This document shows positions 11,947 to 23,478 of a DNA stretch of 64,000 bases, piece after piece; position 1 is the first letter of the stretch; the number at the start of each line of letters is the position of its first letter. The translations under genes and the position numbers were made by a program. The notes under the pieces are model-generated. The model was given only the letters and a program-made list of their open reading frames with translations. It was not told where the DNA came from and did not search any database. Origin of the DNA: Cryptomeria japonica (Eukaryota; Streptophyta; Pinopsida; Cupressales; Cupressaceae); the NCBI RefSeq assembly GCF_030272615.1, contig NC_081407.1, positions 100,485,897 through 100,549,896 on the forward strand. The letters are read 5' to 3'.

Positions 11947-12286
11947 GTTTTTGATGTTTTTCAAAACGGGGGATTAATATAATATATTTGGGGAGATATA
12001 GTTTTGGTAATATAGTTTTGATACAGTATTCAGAGTATTGTATACAGGGGGAGTATACCGAGCAGAGTATGCAGAATATCCAAGGACAGTAAGCAGAGCA
12101 CATAAACACAGAACCGAGCATGCAAAAATCAGAGTTATGTACAGTATAATGATAAGGGGAGTATATCTGAATATACTATTTCATTGACTATTGTATTTAC
12201 TGTTAAGTATAGTCATTTTGCAAAGTATATAGATTTTTGAGTTATGACTTTGAAATAAGTTTTTGTCAAACATCTCAACTAATGTC

Positions 12287-12297
12287 AAAAGGGGAGA
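12287..12297 (+). other. Polypurine tract of element A
   Basis: AAAAGGGGAGA precedes the LTR start TGTTACTAC by one base. The GGGGAGATTGTT context is typical of plant copia elements. Confidence 0.85.
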
Positions 12298-12298
12298 T

Positions 12299-13446
12299 TG
12301 TTACTACTTATCAAATTGCCATTAGTTTTTGTATTCCAAGTCATACTATACATTCTAGTTGATTAGCACTATCGAATCATGCAATCGGTACACATAGAGA
12401 AGTCGGTATGCACAGTCTAGTCGGTTACAAAGGAAAGCAGCCACAAAACACAGTATACACCGAGCTATCTACCAAGTATCTTTTTGAGACTACCGAGCAG
12501 TAAAGATGACACACCGAGTTGACATACATCGAGTGAAACGTGTTACCAAATACATTGAACTTGGACATGCATATGAAAACATGTTACAAGATCGAGACAC
12601 ATCTAACCGTTATTACATTGGAAATTGCACCAGAAGATTGTGTATGATTTTAAGGACAATCTAACCAATGAAATATTTTGTTTAGTTATTCATTCAAGGA
12701 ATCTTGTTTGTAAGATCGAAGCAATGAATTGGATCACTATTTTAAGAGATCCATTTATAAAGCACGAGTGAAGTATATGTATGCATGAAGGAAGATTGTT
12801 ACAGAGACACAAAGGTCATCGAGAAGGTTTTCAGAGAACAGTTGAAGAACAGAGTAAACAGAAGGGTTTACCGAGTTACTATATGGGTTACCAAGGTATG
12901 CTATAAGTAAGGTAATCTATTCTGAGCACATAGAATCTGCTATAACATTTCAGATGTAAAGTTGCAGATATTTGTAATGATTTTATTGTAATATTGTGAA
13001 GTTGAAAGAGAAACCTTTAACAGGGTAAAAGACTCTAATCGAGTCTATAAATTGTAAAGCCTCTAACCAGGTGCAGCATTCAGAATAAATGTTGTAAAAT
13101 CCTTTAGCAAGGTAGATCTAACAGATCTTGTTACTCCTAATAGGGTAAGCTATCAGAAATAGCTAAATGTAGCTCTAACCGAGCATTCTTTATTATTGCA
13201 GTAGGGAAGTTGTGGGTGCCATCCCCACCGCAATTTTTCTCTCTAACCAAGAGTTTCTACATAACCAAAATATATGTGTTATGGAGTGAATCATGTATGA
13301 TTGTTATCTATTTGTTTTAACTTTATTTTATATTACTGCACTATTCTGTTTATGCATAACAGTAAGGTTATTATTCAAGAAAAGTTTTGGAGTACTGATT
13401 CGCCCCTCCCCTCTCAGTACATTAGCTTTCCATATTGGGCCTAACA
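12299..13446 (+). repeat. 3' LTR of element A (1148 bp, complete)
   Basis: Bounded by TGTTA at 12299 and TAACA at 13446, a perfect 5-bp inverted terminus. It contains CCGAG/CGGTA-rich sequence in its first part and ACTGATTCGCCCCTCCCCTC near its end. The corresponding motif is also found in elements B and C. The final TAACA supplies a stop codon to the truncated LRR frame on the opposite strand. Confidence 0.9.
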
Positions 13447-15665
13447 CAAATATTTGAGTTGTAGTTCTCCCAGAATATTCCCAATAATATTGTTCATTGA
13501 AATATCAAGTGACTCCAATTTCACAAGATTTATAAAATAAGTAGGAATTTTGCCACTAAGATGATTTCTTGATAAATTGAGAGATTTTGGACCAATTAGG
13601 AACCCAATGCCTTGAGGAATATCACCTGAGAAGTTGTTGCCAGAGAGATCAAGACATCGAACCATTGCCAAAGATTTTGCATACTCTAGGAATTGGCCTT
13701 TGTTGACTATTTCCATTTTATATACATAAGGCATTGAACTAGAATTTGAATATTGAAGGACATTTGAGATTTTTGTTTGATTTTTCATCGCTTTCAAGTT
13801 ACTCAAGCTACTTGGAATAGCTCCAGAAAAATGATTATTTGACAATATCAAGACATGAAGATGTTGCAGTTTTGCTAGTTGTAATGGCATTTCACCCTTG
13901 AGTTTATTTGATCCCAGTACTAAAATATGAAGATTGGTCAACTTATCCAACCAACTTGGGGTTTTCCCTTGAATGTTATTATATGCCAAATCTAGAATCT
14001 CCAAAGAGGTACACTTTTGAAGGGATGTTGGAATTGGCCCTTGTAGTCTATTACCTCCCAATTTTAATGTTTGAAGACAAATAATACTCTTGATCTTACG
14101 TTCCAAATGATTGTTTTCAAGATTCAACACTTTCAATGTTGATGAACAATAACCAAAACTTGCAAATAAATTACCTATTAAGTTGTTCTCTGACACATCT
14201 AGAACCTCCAAATTAGGGCCTTCACAAATAGAATGTGGAGACACACCATCAATGCTATTATTTGCAAGCGAAAAATATATAAGTTGACTAGGGCCATATT
14301 TCTTCATGCTTTTTTGACTGATTCCCTTCAATTGATTTTCTGACATGTCAAGAAATTGCACATTAGGATGTGGCATACAAATATTTCCTTGTAAGTTATT
14401 TCTATGTAAGTCTACATACTGAGCATCAAATGCACTGAACTTAGACGATAATGATCCTCTGAATTGATGGTACGAGAGATTGAGGCTCTCCAAGAATGCA
14501 AGGTCCCACAACCATTCTAGAATATTTCCACTCAAAGAATTGTTGGATAGGTCTATTTCCCTTATGTTGTATTGAGTGGATATGAAAACATGGAAATCAA
14601 CATGCATATTACAAGAACTCAAATACAAATCCCAAAGCTGAAATTTAGGGATCCAATTAGAATTCATTTCTATTGTCAAGAAATTATCGAGAAGTTGCAA
14701 TTCACTTATCTTTGTGAAACCTTCCAATTGAGAGAGTAAGAAAGTGCCATTCAAATAGTTATCACTGATAAAAAGGACTTCCAAGGAGGAGAGATTATCA
14801 AAATTATATGACAAGCTCCCATTTAATTGGTTTGAGTCCAGGCAAAGAATTGGCAGCTTTAATAGTCCACCTAAAGAGCTCCATGGAATGTTCCCTCCCA
14901 ATGAGTTATAAGAAAGATCCAAGTAGGTCAATGAGGATATATTTCCAATAGCAGGAGGAATAATGCCTTCAACATTGTTTCTCTCAAGATTCAAGTGGGT
15001 CAATGAGGCCCTATTTTCAATTGCGGGAGGAAGAATGCCTTCAATATTGTTTCTCCCAAGATTCAAGTTGGCCAACAAAGACATATTTCTAATAGCAGGA
15101 GGAATAATGACTTCAATTTTGCTATTTTGAAGATTCAAGGATGTTAGTGAGGACATATTACCAATGGAATTTGGAATCGCTCCTCCAAAACTTGTATCTA
15201 CAATAAGAAGGCTACTGAGCTGGGAAGCATGTTGCACAATGAAGGAGAGGTTTACTTTGAGATTAGGGTTGTAGTACAAGTAAAGATTTCTCAAGTGGGG
15301 AAGACTTAACACAACCAAAGGGATGGAATCATGGAGACTAAAGTTGTAGAGCTCGAGGGAAACCAAAGATGGGAAAGTGTTGGTGAGCGACACCACTATC
15401 AATTAGGTAGAGATGAGAGAGGGAGGTCAGATTTACAAGAGGAGAGATAATTATACCTAACAACCCAGGCATGGAAAGTGTTGTAAGGTTGGTGAGGGAC
15501 ACAAAATTCTTTACAACACCATCACCTCCTGTTGTTACATTCAAATTTAAAATTGTTTGTTTGAAATTATTATGGAGTGAATGTAAGAAATCTCTTGACT
15601 GTTTAAAATGGTAAAAAGGCAGCCAGGAAAAGAAAATCCAAGAAATCCAAGAGTTAGAGAGATCA
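13447..15665 (-). pseudogene. LRR receptor-like protein pseudogene
   Basis: About 700 residues of plant-type extracellular leucine-rich repeats (LxxLxxLxLxxNxLxGxIP), for example LTYLDLSYNSLGGNIP, LEILDLAYNNIQGKTP and CLDLSGNNFSGDIP. It resembles Cf/RLP-type receptors, which sense ligands at the cell surface. The repeats include the island-like break typical of RLPs and reach the last repeats (NLSRNHLSGKIP). The transmembrane segment and short tail are missing, because element A's LTR starts here and gives the stop TAG. Near 15390 the frame shifts; an N-terminal stretch (LTNLTTLSMPGLLG) lies in another frame, and its start and signal peptide are not found. It is broken at both ends and frameshifted, so not functional. 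Confidence 0.9.
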
Positions 15666-16518
15666 GTTTATATAATTGATTAAATAAGTTTTTCTTATCT
15701 AAAAATTTAATTTAATTCATTAATTAATTTTTCTGGAGTTCAAATTTTTTATTGAAAAATTATCTAATACATATTTTTAAGCCGATAGGCTTTAGTATGG
15801 GATTTTGCCTAGAAAAGTGTCAGCCTTTTGACACCGATGAAAATGGAGAGCTATTTTCGTTAGTATTCCTGTGTCTTCGATGGTGGAGGGTTGTTTCCAT
15901 GAGCGGGTGAGTCTTTCGACACTAACGATGGTGGAGGGTTGTTTCCGTCACTCTTCTGACAACCGCTAAGTTTTTCAGGCAAATGAGCTTTCAAAGATAT
16001 TTCTTACTCACTACCATCGATTGTGACATGTGTCCTCACCTGCATGTATCTCGAGCAAACCACCCAACCCTAATGCAAGGCCTTCTATTTTGGTTTCCGT
16101 TTGTGATTTCTATTTGCATAGTTTTTATTGTTTGAGTTTTTCAGTTCGTTAGGGTTTCGCTAGGTGGTTGTGTGAGGTGGTTGTTGAGCAGACGGTTCTG
16201 GTGTGCTTGGATTATTATCACCAATTTTTTGGTTTCCTTTGCCTACATATCATCTACAAGTTTTCAATTAGGTTTTGTTTACCACCTACAAAGTGTTGGT
16301 GAAGGCATTGCAGTGTGTGGAGGTTTGATATTCTCAACACCTACAAATCTTTGCTACTGTTAAACAAATTTGTAGTGGTTAGGTTTTGTTTTCCTATTCC
16401 TCTACAATTTTCTTTCAAGGTAGGCATAATAATTCATAAACCTTTGCAATTTTTTTGTTGAGATAATCCATTAGGGTTTTTGAGCTTTCATTAGGGTTTT
16501 CTAGCTTTCGGGCCAGTC
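15666..16518. other. Spacer without recognised gene
   Basis: No supported coding region. The phrase CGATGGTGGAGGGTTGTTTCC occurs twice within 50 bp (about 15878 and 15924). AT-rich DNA lies at 15690-15780 and G/T-rich DNA near 16140-16200. Short ORFs here have no recognisable motif. Confidence 0.5.
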
Positions 16519-16524
16519 ATGTTG

Positions 16525-16546
16525 CACACACACACACACACACACA
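16525..16546. repeat. (CA)n microsatellite
   Basis: Eleven uninterrupted CA dinucleotides. Confidence 0.95.
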
Positions 16547-16608
16547 TATCATTAAATATATCATTGTTAGGAGTCTTACTGAGTCTACTTATCTCTGAAG
16601 GTTTGACC

Positions 16609-17010
16609 AACATGGTGAGGCTAGAAATTGAACATGGTTTTAGAATGAATAGACTAGTCCAAGAAAAAGAGGACGTCAACCGTGCCGTGAAGAAACTTTT
16701 GGAAGAAAGCGACAGGATAAAGAAGAGCCTGAGAAGGAAACTGAATGACCTTGAACACAGGATAGCCAAGCAGACTGGAGCCCCACCTCCTATTGTTGCC
16801 ACTCCTCTTGTCTCCATTCCTCATCTGAAGGATCATGATCATGACATTGAGGAGCTGACTATATGCTCTCTTCCCATACCCACTATTGAAGAGTTAATTG
16901 ATCCAAAAGCTATTTTTGAGTTTGGTGACAAGATCCTTAAGTGGAATGATAATCCTGATTGGTGGGTTGCATGGGTGGATGATAATTATGGTTGTTTTAG
17001 CAGGGGTTGA
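16609..17010 (+). CDS. Hypothetical ORF, possibly part of the LINE below
   Basis: The frame is open from upstream of the CA repeat. A sensible start is the ATG near 16612 (MVRLEIEHGF). The predicted product of about 130 residues is charged and helical at first (KKLLEESDRIKKSLRRKLND), then contains Pro/Ile-rich and acidic sequence with Trp residues near the end (DNPDWWVAWVDDN). I recognise no family. It directly precedes a LINE ORF2 remnant, so it may be a fragment of that element, or chance. Confidence 0.25.
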   Translation, partial: NMVRLEIEHGFRMNRLVQEKEDVNRAVKKLLEESDRIKKSLRRKLNDLEHRIAKQTGAPPPIVATPLVSIPHLKDHDHDIEELTICSLPIPTIEELIDPKAIFEFGDKILKWNDNPDWWVAWVDDNYGCFSRG

Positions 17011-18446
17011 TGGGTTTACTTCTTGGCAGGGGTTGATGGGTTTAATTAGGGAAATAATAAGTGATCAGGTTACCTGGGATATTAGGAATGGCAAGGATGC
17101 CTCCTTTTGGTTTGATTCTTGGTCTAGTGAAGATGCCCTATGTCACAACCCCTCTCTACAACCTATTATGGCAGAAGCCTGTCACCTTTGGGGGCACAAT
17201 ATCTGTGATTATGGTTATCCGATCCAAGAAAATAGTATTGCCAAATGGAAATGAAACTCTTTGGATCAGTTGGACTTGGATTAGCTTCAGAAGGACTTGT
17301 TTACTGACATTCTCAACAAAAGGTTTATTTTCCCTTCCCTTGATAAGGACATTATTAGGTGGTGCGGTTCCTCCGATGGTAAAAACAAAGTATGTTTTGG
17401 TTAAAAATTGAAAGAAGTGGCTATTGATAAAAAAGACTGGCATTTTAATCTTGGCATCAACATCTTCTTCCCAAAGCAGGCTCCTTTGCTTGGTTGGCTT
17501 GTCAGAGAAAAATCTTAACTCAAGAAAGACTCCAGTCAACGGGTATCAATGGACCCAACAAATGTCCTTTATGTCTGGAATAGGAAGAGACTGCGGATCA
17601 TCTTCTTCTCCACTGCAAATTCTCCAGTCACTGCTAGTGGCATTTCATGGGAAAATTGAGAATCTGTGGCCCCTTACCAGCAGGGCTGGATAACTGGTTT
17701 TTGCAATGGCCTAAACCGACATGTAAGGCTGTTTTTGCTGATTTGCTTTTTATCCTCCCATCTCTTCTGATTTGGGAAATTTGGAAAGAAAGAAACCGCA
17801 AAATCGTCCAGGGTAAAGAAATGAGCCTATTGTCTCTTTGTGGGAATATTGAGAACCACCTGACTGAGCTACTGAATGAGGCTGCCCAATCCAAAACATT
17901 AAAGAAAATTTTGCACATGGACTGGGATTGTAAGATTAAGCTGGTTCTTCCAAACCTCCTCATCCCTCCAATCTTCGGACTGGGTACCCCCGTGGACCAA
18001 ACCAATCCAAGAGTGGGGGTGAAATGGGATACGCCAGAGGTTGGGTGGAGCAAGGTAAACTTTGATGGTGCTTTTGTAGGAAACTCGGGTCAAAGTGGAG
18101 TTGGTTGTATTATGAGGGACTCTAATGGTCTCTGTATAAAAGAAAGTTCTGAAAAGATTGGCGTGGCCACTAATAATGAAGTGAAATTCAGAGCGGCTTT
18201 TAGAGGTCTTCAGTTAGGAAAGGAGCTAGGGGTGTAGAGAATTCATTTGGAAGGAGACTCATTAAATGTTAGTAATGCGATCCGCTGTAATAACATCCCT
18301 AGTTGGTGCCTTAATTAGAGGCTTCAATCGATCTTGGCACTGCTAGCTACCTTCGATGAATTTTGGGTTAGCCACATCTACAGGGAAGGTAATGGTGAAG
18401 TTGATAGACTTTTTAAATTGGATATAGCTATAGGTGACCCCACCTG
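17000..18446 (+). pseudogene. LINE W: ORF2 C-terminal remnant (zf-RVT + RNase H)
   Basis: This is the 3' part of an L1-type plant LINE, read across several frames. It shows VTWDIRNGKDASFWFDSWSS, the segment that follows RT in plant LINEs, near 17070-17130. Next is a zf-RVT zinc motif, CPLCLE...ADHLLLHC, near 17560-17620, with in-frame stops. The RNase H-like domain follows (WSKVNFDGAFVGNSGQSGVG near 18050, then the conserved NNEVKFRAA and EGDS), decaying after a TAG at 18235. RT and endonuclease are absent upstream, so it is 5'-truncated. A 25-bp direct duplication (GGCAGGGGTTGATGGGTTT) near 17005-17045 lies at its start. Confidence 0.8.
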
Positions 18447-19043
18447 AATTTTCTTCGATGATGTTTTTTTGGGCCGGTTGGTGATGTGGCATTGGTTCCA
18501 CCGGTTGACATGCTATCCTCACTCTTTCCATTTAGGGGGACCCTCTTCGGTTGGGTCTATTGATGGTTGCACACTCTCTAGTTCATTCCACAACTTCCGG
18601 TTGTGGAGCAAATCACTGCTTTACTCCCTGGTAGCCGCTTTACCCCTGGTCATGGTTTCTGGTGGAGAGATCAACCGTTTGCTCTATTTACCTATTATGG
18701 TCTCTTCTTACCAATGAGATGTGACACATTGCCAACATCATTGATTAGTGCCGGTTTTTGCCCTCGTGGCAATTAAATATAAGTGTACTTTATTAATATC
18801 TAGTTACGACTAGGTCCTCTCAAGATTTGTTTATGATCACTTGATGCTTAAAGTCGGTCAACACGAAGTTGAGGAGCTTTGGCATAGATATTTTTGTGGA
18901 TACTGGTAGCTCACACGTGTGGATATTTATTAGGTATGAATTGCTTGCAGGGTGTCATATTCCCTGGTTTGATGCCGTGCTATTTAACAATGTTATACCT
19001 TTCTTTCCATCAAATAATTGCTTTCCTTTCTTGGTGATTTGTT

Positions 19044-19787
19044 ATGGAGACCCCAATCCTCCTTGAAGCTACTTGTCGCCAGATGGCTTTCGTGGGCGAA
19101 ATCATGGACAAACGTCTGCAAGAGGTCCTCTTCTCTTGGCATCCTCTTATTCTCCACAACCTCAAGAAGATTCTAGGAAAGGAATTCCTCATGGCTTATC
19201 ATAGGTACAGAGCCAATGGCGATATCCCAACTTTTTTTCTTGCAATGATAATTTACATGGGTACTAGTAAGCAGAAAGCAAAACTGCTAACACAAATGAT
19301 GTTTAAGTGTCGCCTATTGGGGGAAATAGATGCTGTATTGGACTATATTGATGCCAATCTTAGAATTCCACTACCCCAAAATTACTATATGTCACTAAGC
19401 AATGAAGCAGAGGTAAAGAAGCTTTTGATTGTTAATTCTCTGGATTTCGAGTCTCTCCAAGCAACTTGGCCTGGCATCTCCAGGAACATTGATTTCCTGC
19501 TTAAAACAGCTGGCATAAAAAGCGATTTCACATCGGAATGGCGGGCAAAATTCCTCTGTGATGAAGATCTAGAGGGAACCGAGGACTTTGGGATTTTGGA
19601 GAATGAAGATCTGGTGGATGGAAATGACTGGGGTTTTGGGTTGGGCGAAGAGTGGTTCCCAAACGACTACCAAATCCCAAAGGAGAAGGCAGAATTGGTT
19701 GCTCATTCAAATTGTGGCACAAAATACCCCATTATTCTGGATGCAGCTAATGCGCTTGCGGATGATGCTTTTGAAGACTCTCTTTGA
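19044..19787 (+). CDS. Intact 247-codon ORF of unknown function, 3' of LINE W
   Basis: An uninterrupted frame starts METPILLEATCRQMAFVGEI and ends DDAFEDSL before a TGA. The N-terminal two thirds look globular and helical (LFSWHPLILHNLKKILGKEF, LRIPLPQNYYMSLSNEAEVK). The last third is acidic (EDLEGTEDFGILENEDLVDG) with several Trp. I recognise no family. It lies about 600 bp after the RNase H remnant and just before a LINE-like 3' tail. It could be an extra 3' ORF of the LINE, a host retrocopy carried with it, or a separate host exon. Being intact next to heavily decayed LINE frames is notable. Confidence 0.45.
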   Translation: METPILLEATCRQMAFVGEIMDKRLQEVLFSWHPLILHNLKKILGKEFLMAYHRYRANGDIPTFFLAMIIYMGTSKQKAKLLTQMMFKCRLLGEIDAVLDYIDANLRIPLPQNYYMSLSNEAEVKKLLIVNSLDFESLQATWPGISRNIDFLLKTAGIKSDFTSEWRAKFLCDEDLEGTEDFGILENEDLVDGNDWGFGLGEEWFPNDYQIPKEKAELVAHSNCGTKYPIILDAANALADDAFEDSL

Positions 19788-20040
19788 CTCCGATTGTCAC
19801 TAGGCCCTCTGGTCTCTCTGCTTCTTGAGTTTGTATGTTTTTATCTTAAAACCTCTGTATCTGTAAGAGGTTGGTATATGTTTGTACTCTTCCAGCCTTC
19901 AAGGCTGGTCTTTCTTGTCTTGAACTAGAGCTAAGATAGGGGGTTTTCTTCCTGATTCTTTCCCCCTACTGCTCTTTTTGAATCAGGCCTTGTATTCTCC
20001 TTTTTTGTTTAATACAAGGGTGCTGCCCCTCTGCAACTAT
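19788..20040 (+). repeat. LINE-like 3' untranslated tail
   Basis: The segment GGGTTTTCTT...TTCTTTCCCCC...TGCTC...GAATCAG near 19940-19990 is followed by a T-rich phrase and TTTAATACAAGGGTGCTGCCC, a common ending for plant LINEs. The same segment recurs, diverged, at about 41730-41780. Confidence 0.6.
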
Positions 20041-23000
20041 TTACTTATTAAATTTTTTTTTATGTATTAAATAAAATCTATAAAATAATATTTTAAATAT
20101 TATACATAATAGCAATATAATATATTATATATAATACACAATTGCATAAGAGATTATAATATATTATATATTATATATTATGATATATTATAATATATAT
20201 TAGATTTATAGAAATAAACTAACAAACACCTGATATTCAATAATATTGGATATTTGTTACTTGTGGATATATTTCATAAAGTTTTGATCAAGTTATGGTG
20301 CTTAGACATACGAGTTTTAATATTTTTAAAAAGTTATAGTAAAAAAATCATAATTAATTATTTACTTCAAAAAAAATATAATTTTTTTTGTCACATCCAA
20401 ACATGAGTCTCCTACTGATATCTAAAATCTTATAAAAGAATATTATGATTTGATTGTGGTTAGTGTGGTCAGATAGACACCTCCTTCTTATATTTTTCCT
20501 AAAAAATTAAGTACTAATGCATTGGAATTTTAAATTTTTGCCAAATAGATTCTTTCTTTTTTAAAAAACAACTAGTAGCTTAGAAACTACATACAATTTT
20601 ATACAGATTCTATTCTTACATATTTTTAAAATAATGTTGAAAACTTACTTAAATTTTTGTGTCAAGTTGCCTAACTCCGTTTTCCTAAATTTTCATTGCC
20701 ACTTAAAGGCCTAGTTTTGTCCACCATGATCCTATACATACCTAGAGGTTAAGGGGTCTCCTAAATCCCTACCATATGTCATTTACCTCACCATAGAGAA
20801 AAAACCCCCCAAAAATGAAGAAATAATATGAATGAATAGAAATAATGAATAACAAAGAGAAAAAAAATCTTCCCTACCAACACACTAAATATACCCAACA
20901 ACAACTTCAAACAAATATAAAATGCCACCCAAAACCCCAATTGAATGCACTAGCTCCCAAGACATGGCATGCCTAAGAAAGGTAGGAGAGGGGTCACAAC
21001 CAAGCTATGTAGGCCTACATGATCCAACATACCCTTGCAATGCACTAGAAAAATCTTGCAAAATAAATTCTCTAAAAATCCTTCTACATCAACTCTATTA
21101 TCATCATGAATCTAGAGCTTTGATTAGTTAACACTCTTTTAAGATTTTATTTTACTAAATAAAAAAACTATAAAAATATTAGCATAATAGTTCAAAGTAA
21201 TGATATGAAAATTATTGATTATTCTCATAACGTATAGCGTTAACATATTATCCTATTCGTGATCATTTCTAGGTAATAATTTAAATTTTTAAGATACTCT
21301 TGTTGGATCTACATCATATGGACCATCAAGATAATAGATTGCATAGTGTGGGATAAGATATGAAACTAATATATTTTTATATATGATTCCCTTTAAGATG
21401 TTTCTTGAAACTATATAATAAAGTGGCTTCAGGTCTCACTATCATATGGGATAAATAGGCTTATGAGAATAATTAAATAACACCCACATTATATTTCTTA
21501 AAACAAATGAAACCCTAAATAGAAAATTGATATTAGAGTATCCTTCTAATATAAGGATCAATGCCATGTTTAGGAGGAACACAAATTGTTATAGTATATA
21601 AGTTCATGAGGATAAATGTTATTTAGGAGGAACACACATCGTTTTAGTAAATAAGTTCTTAGTGGAATGTGATAAGATATCTCTCAGCGCTTAAAAAGGT
21701 GTACAAACTTAGAGTGGTTTATCATTTCCTTTATGATCTTTCTTCTTATGCATCAGCTCTAACAACCATGCTAGGAATGACCTACTCCAATTAACATTAG
21801 GTATTAAATTGAGCTTAGAGTATGTCCAATCCACACAAATATTTAGACTATACAAATCACACTAGAGTATACCTTGAGACTATTTCACATCATCTTGATA
21901 ATAAGGAAATGTAAGCTATAAAAGGTAGACAAAATTATAACTAAAATAGTGACTCTAGGGTAACCACAAATTAAAATAATATAGCTTGAATTTACAATTA
22001 AAGCCTTTTAGTTTAATTGTAAATTAAATTAAATACTGAAATATTTTTGTTCTTGATAATCAACCTACTTTAGGATTGAGGCTATAGCCAAGAAGTCCTA
22101 CCTAGAATAAATCCTTAATACCATTTCTAAAGTACTTGGTTTCTAGATGACCACATGTAAAAATTCAATTTAATATAGGCATGATTAGCTAATTGTCACC
22201 AATACCATGCAAGTGATGAATGCTATGATTTAACCATCATATTTCAAGGATTATCCTGGTTGCACTAGTATCATAGAGGGGAAGTATGCCAAAATATATT
22301 TTTACGATGGCATATGATAGGTTTGTTTAGTTGTTACTTGTACTTGTGTAGGTAAAGGATGCCAAGAGATAATTTCCGTATCAAATCATATATCACTAGT
22401 AGCACATGGGTGATAGATGCCAAGGGCAACCGATAGTATGAAGAGGTAGGTTAGTGTTTTCCAATTCCATTTTAGTGAAGAATTGATAAAGGAGTTACCC
22501 CATACTAGGATGGATTGACTATTCACTAGTGGCATAAAGGTGATAGATATATAAATAAACTAAATGGTTAAGTAGTTTCAAGGAAATCTTATTTGTAACC
22601 AATGATGACTTTTAGGTATGCTTACCATTATGATTTTCCTCATTATTGTGACATCAACATGAAAATATTGATAACCCATACGCATGATATTAATTTAGGA
22701 ATGAGAATTGATCCTTGGTTTACTATGGGATGCACCACAATCCTCTTTCTAAATGTTAGCTTACATATATTACTATACTCCCTATTACAAGGGTAGCTAC
22801 TATAATCTCAAAAAAAAACTCAATCTCCTTTTCCATGTCTTATACCTTAGCAATTGTAATTGCTCTCTTGAATGGAGTAGCTAAGTACATTTGATTGGGT
22901 GGATAAAGTTCCTTATCTACACGATTTATAATATTTGTTCTCTCGTGTTAAGAACTAGAACTTAGTCCATCCATTATACAATTATGTCAACTCAAACTCT

Positions 23001-23189
23001 TGTATGTTATACTATTTTCCTTATTGATGGTTACTATAATAGATTACTCATTGCATTATATATTTTGCTAACTCAAATGAAGACTAATAATAATATTTAA
23101 CTTAATTGGTGATAATACATTTTTTATTGATGAATTCTAGTAAACAAAAGAACAACGAACAACCAAACTCTTAATTTGGAAAGGAGTTG
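20041..23189. other. AT-rich spacer
   Basis: No gene supported. It includes a TATAT/ATAATA tract (about 20098-20208) and long A/T-rich stretches. The only internal structure I can support is the dispersed repeat at 21660-21950. A 69-codon ORF near 20922 has no recognisable feature. Confidence 0.5.
21660..21950 (+). repeat. Dispersed repeat, copy 1
   Basis: It aligns with 43040-43330 in the same orientation. Shared blocks include CTTTATGATCTTTCTTCTT, ACTAGAGTATACCTTGA and CATCTTGATAATAAG. Overall identity looks about 75-80% by eye. No coding capacity or terminal structure is evident. Confidence 0.75.
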
Positions 23190-23478
23190 AAAAGAAAAAG
23201 GTGTTCCATTGTGGTTAATAGAAGAGAGTTATCAAAGATGGGAAATAATTTCACAAGATAGTAAAGGCAATGTTACTCATTTTGGGGCAGAATTGCTGAG
23301 TTTATGCAGCTTGTATAAAATGGTCATACACAATGGCATGAAGGAATGACCAAAATCAGGAAACATCACTTGTAAAACTTACAACGGTCAAAGTGTTGTA
23401 GACTATGTTATTTTCTCACAAGATCACATCTCAAAGGTAATGGAGGTAAAGATAAGGGACTTCCCAATAGGGTTAAAG
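23190..23478 (+). pseudogene. LINE V, 5' piece: endonuclease C-terminal half
   Basis: The plus-strand frame gives RWEIISQDSKGNVTHFGAEL, then TCKTYNGQSVVDYVI and RDFPIGLK, the end of an AP-type LINE endonuclease. The frame breaks exactly at the 5' LTR of element X. It resumes after X's 3' LTR at 37705 with SYHNSIYLKL, the counterpart of the SDHxPL endonuclease motif. The LINE is 5'-truncated at about 23190, and one stop interrupts this piece near 23347. Only fragments are given; the gene is not reassembled. Confidence 0.75.

Larger units (their letters stand above)
5789..13446 (+). mobile_element. Non-autonomous copia-like LTR element A
   Basis: The element has a partial 5' LTR (5789-6623), an initiator-tRNA-Met primer site, a Gag-like frame, a very long unknown frame, polypurine tract AAAAGGGGAGA and a full 3' LTR (12299-13446) bounded by TGTTA/TAACA. 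No protease, integrase, RT or RNase H is recognisable. The primer site, the PPT and the GAGAGGGG...GAATCAGT motif near the LTR end suggest a Ty1/copia-type element. The right end abuts an LRR gene; the left TSD cannot be seen because G1 interrupts the 5' LTR. Its two LTRs differ at roughly 4% of positions by eye, mostly transitions. Confidence 0.85.

Noticed and set aside
13447-15402. Functional LRR receptor gene
   Set aside because: No signal peptide or transmembrane segment, a frameshift near 15390, and truncation by an LTR.
20922-21131. 69-codon ORF in AT-rich spacer
   Set aside because: Short, no motif, no neighbour or repeat support.
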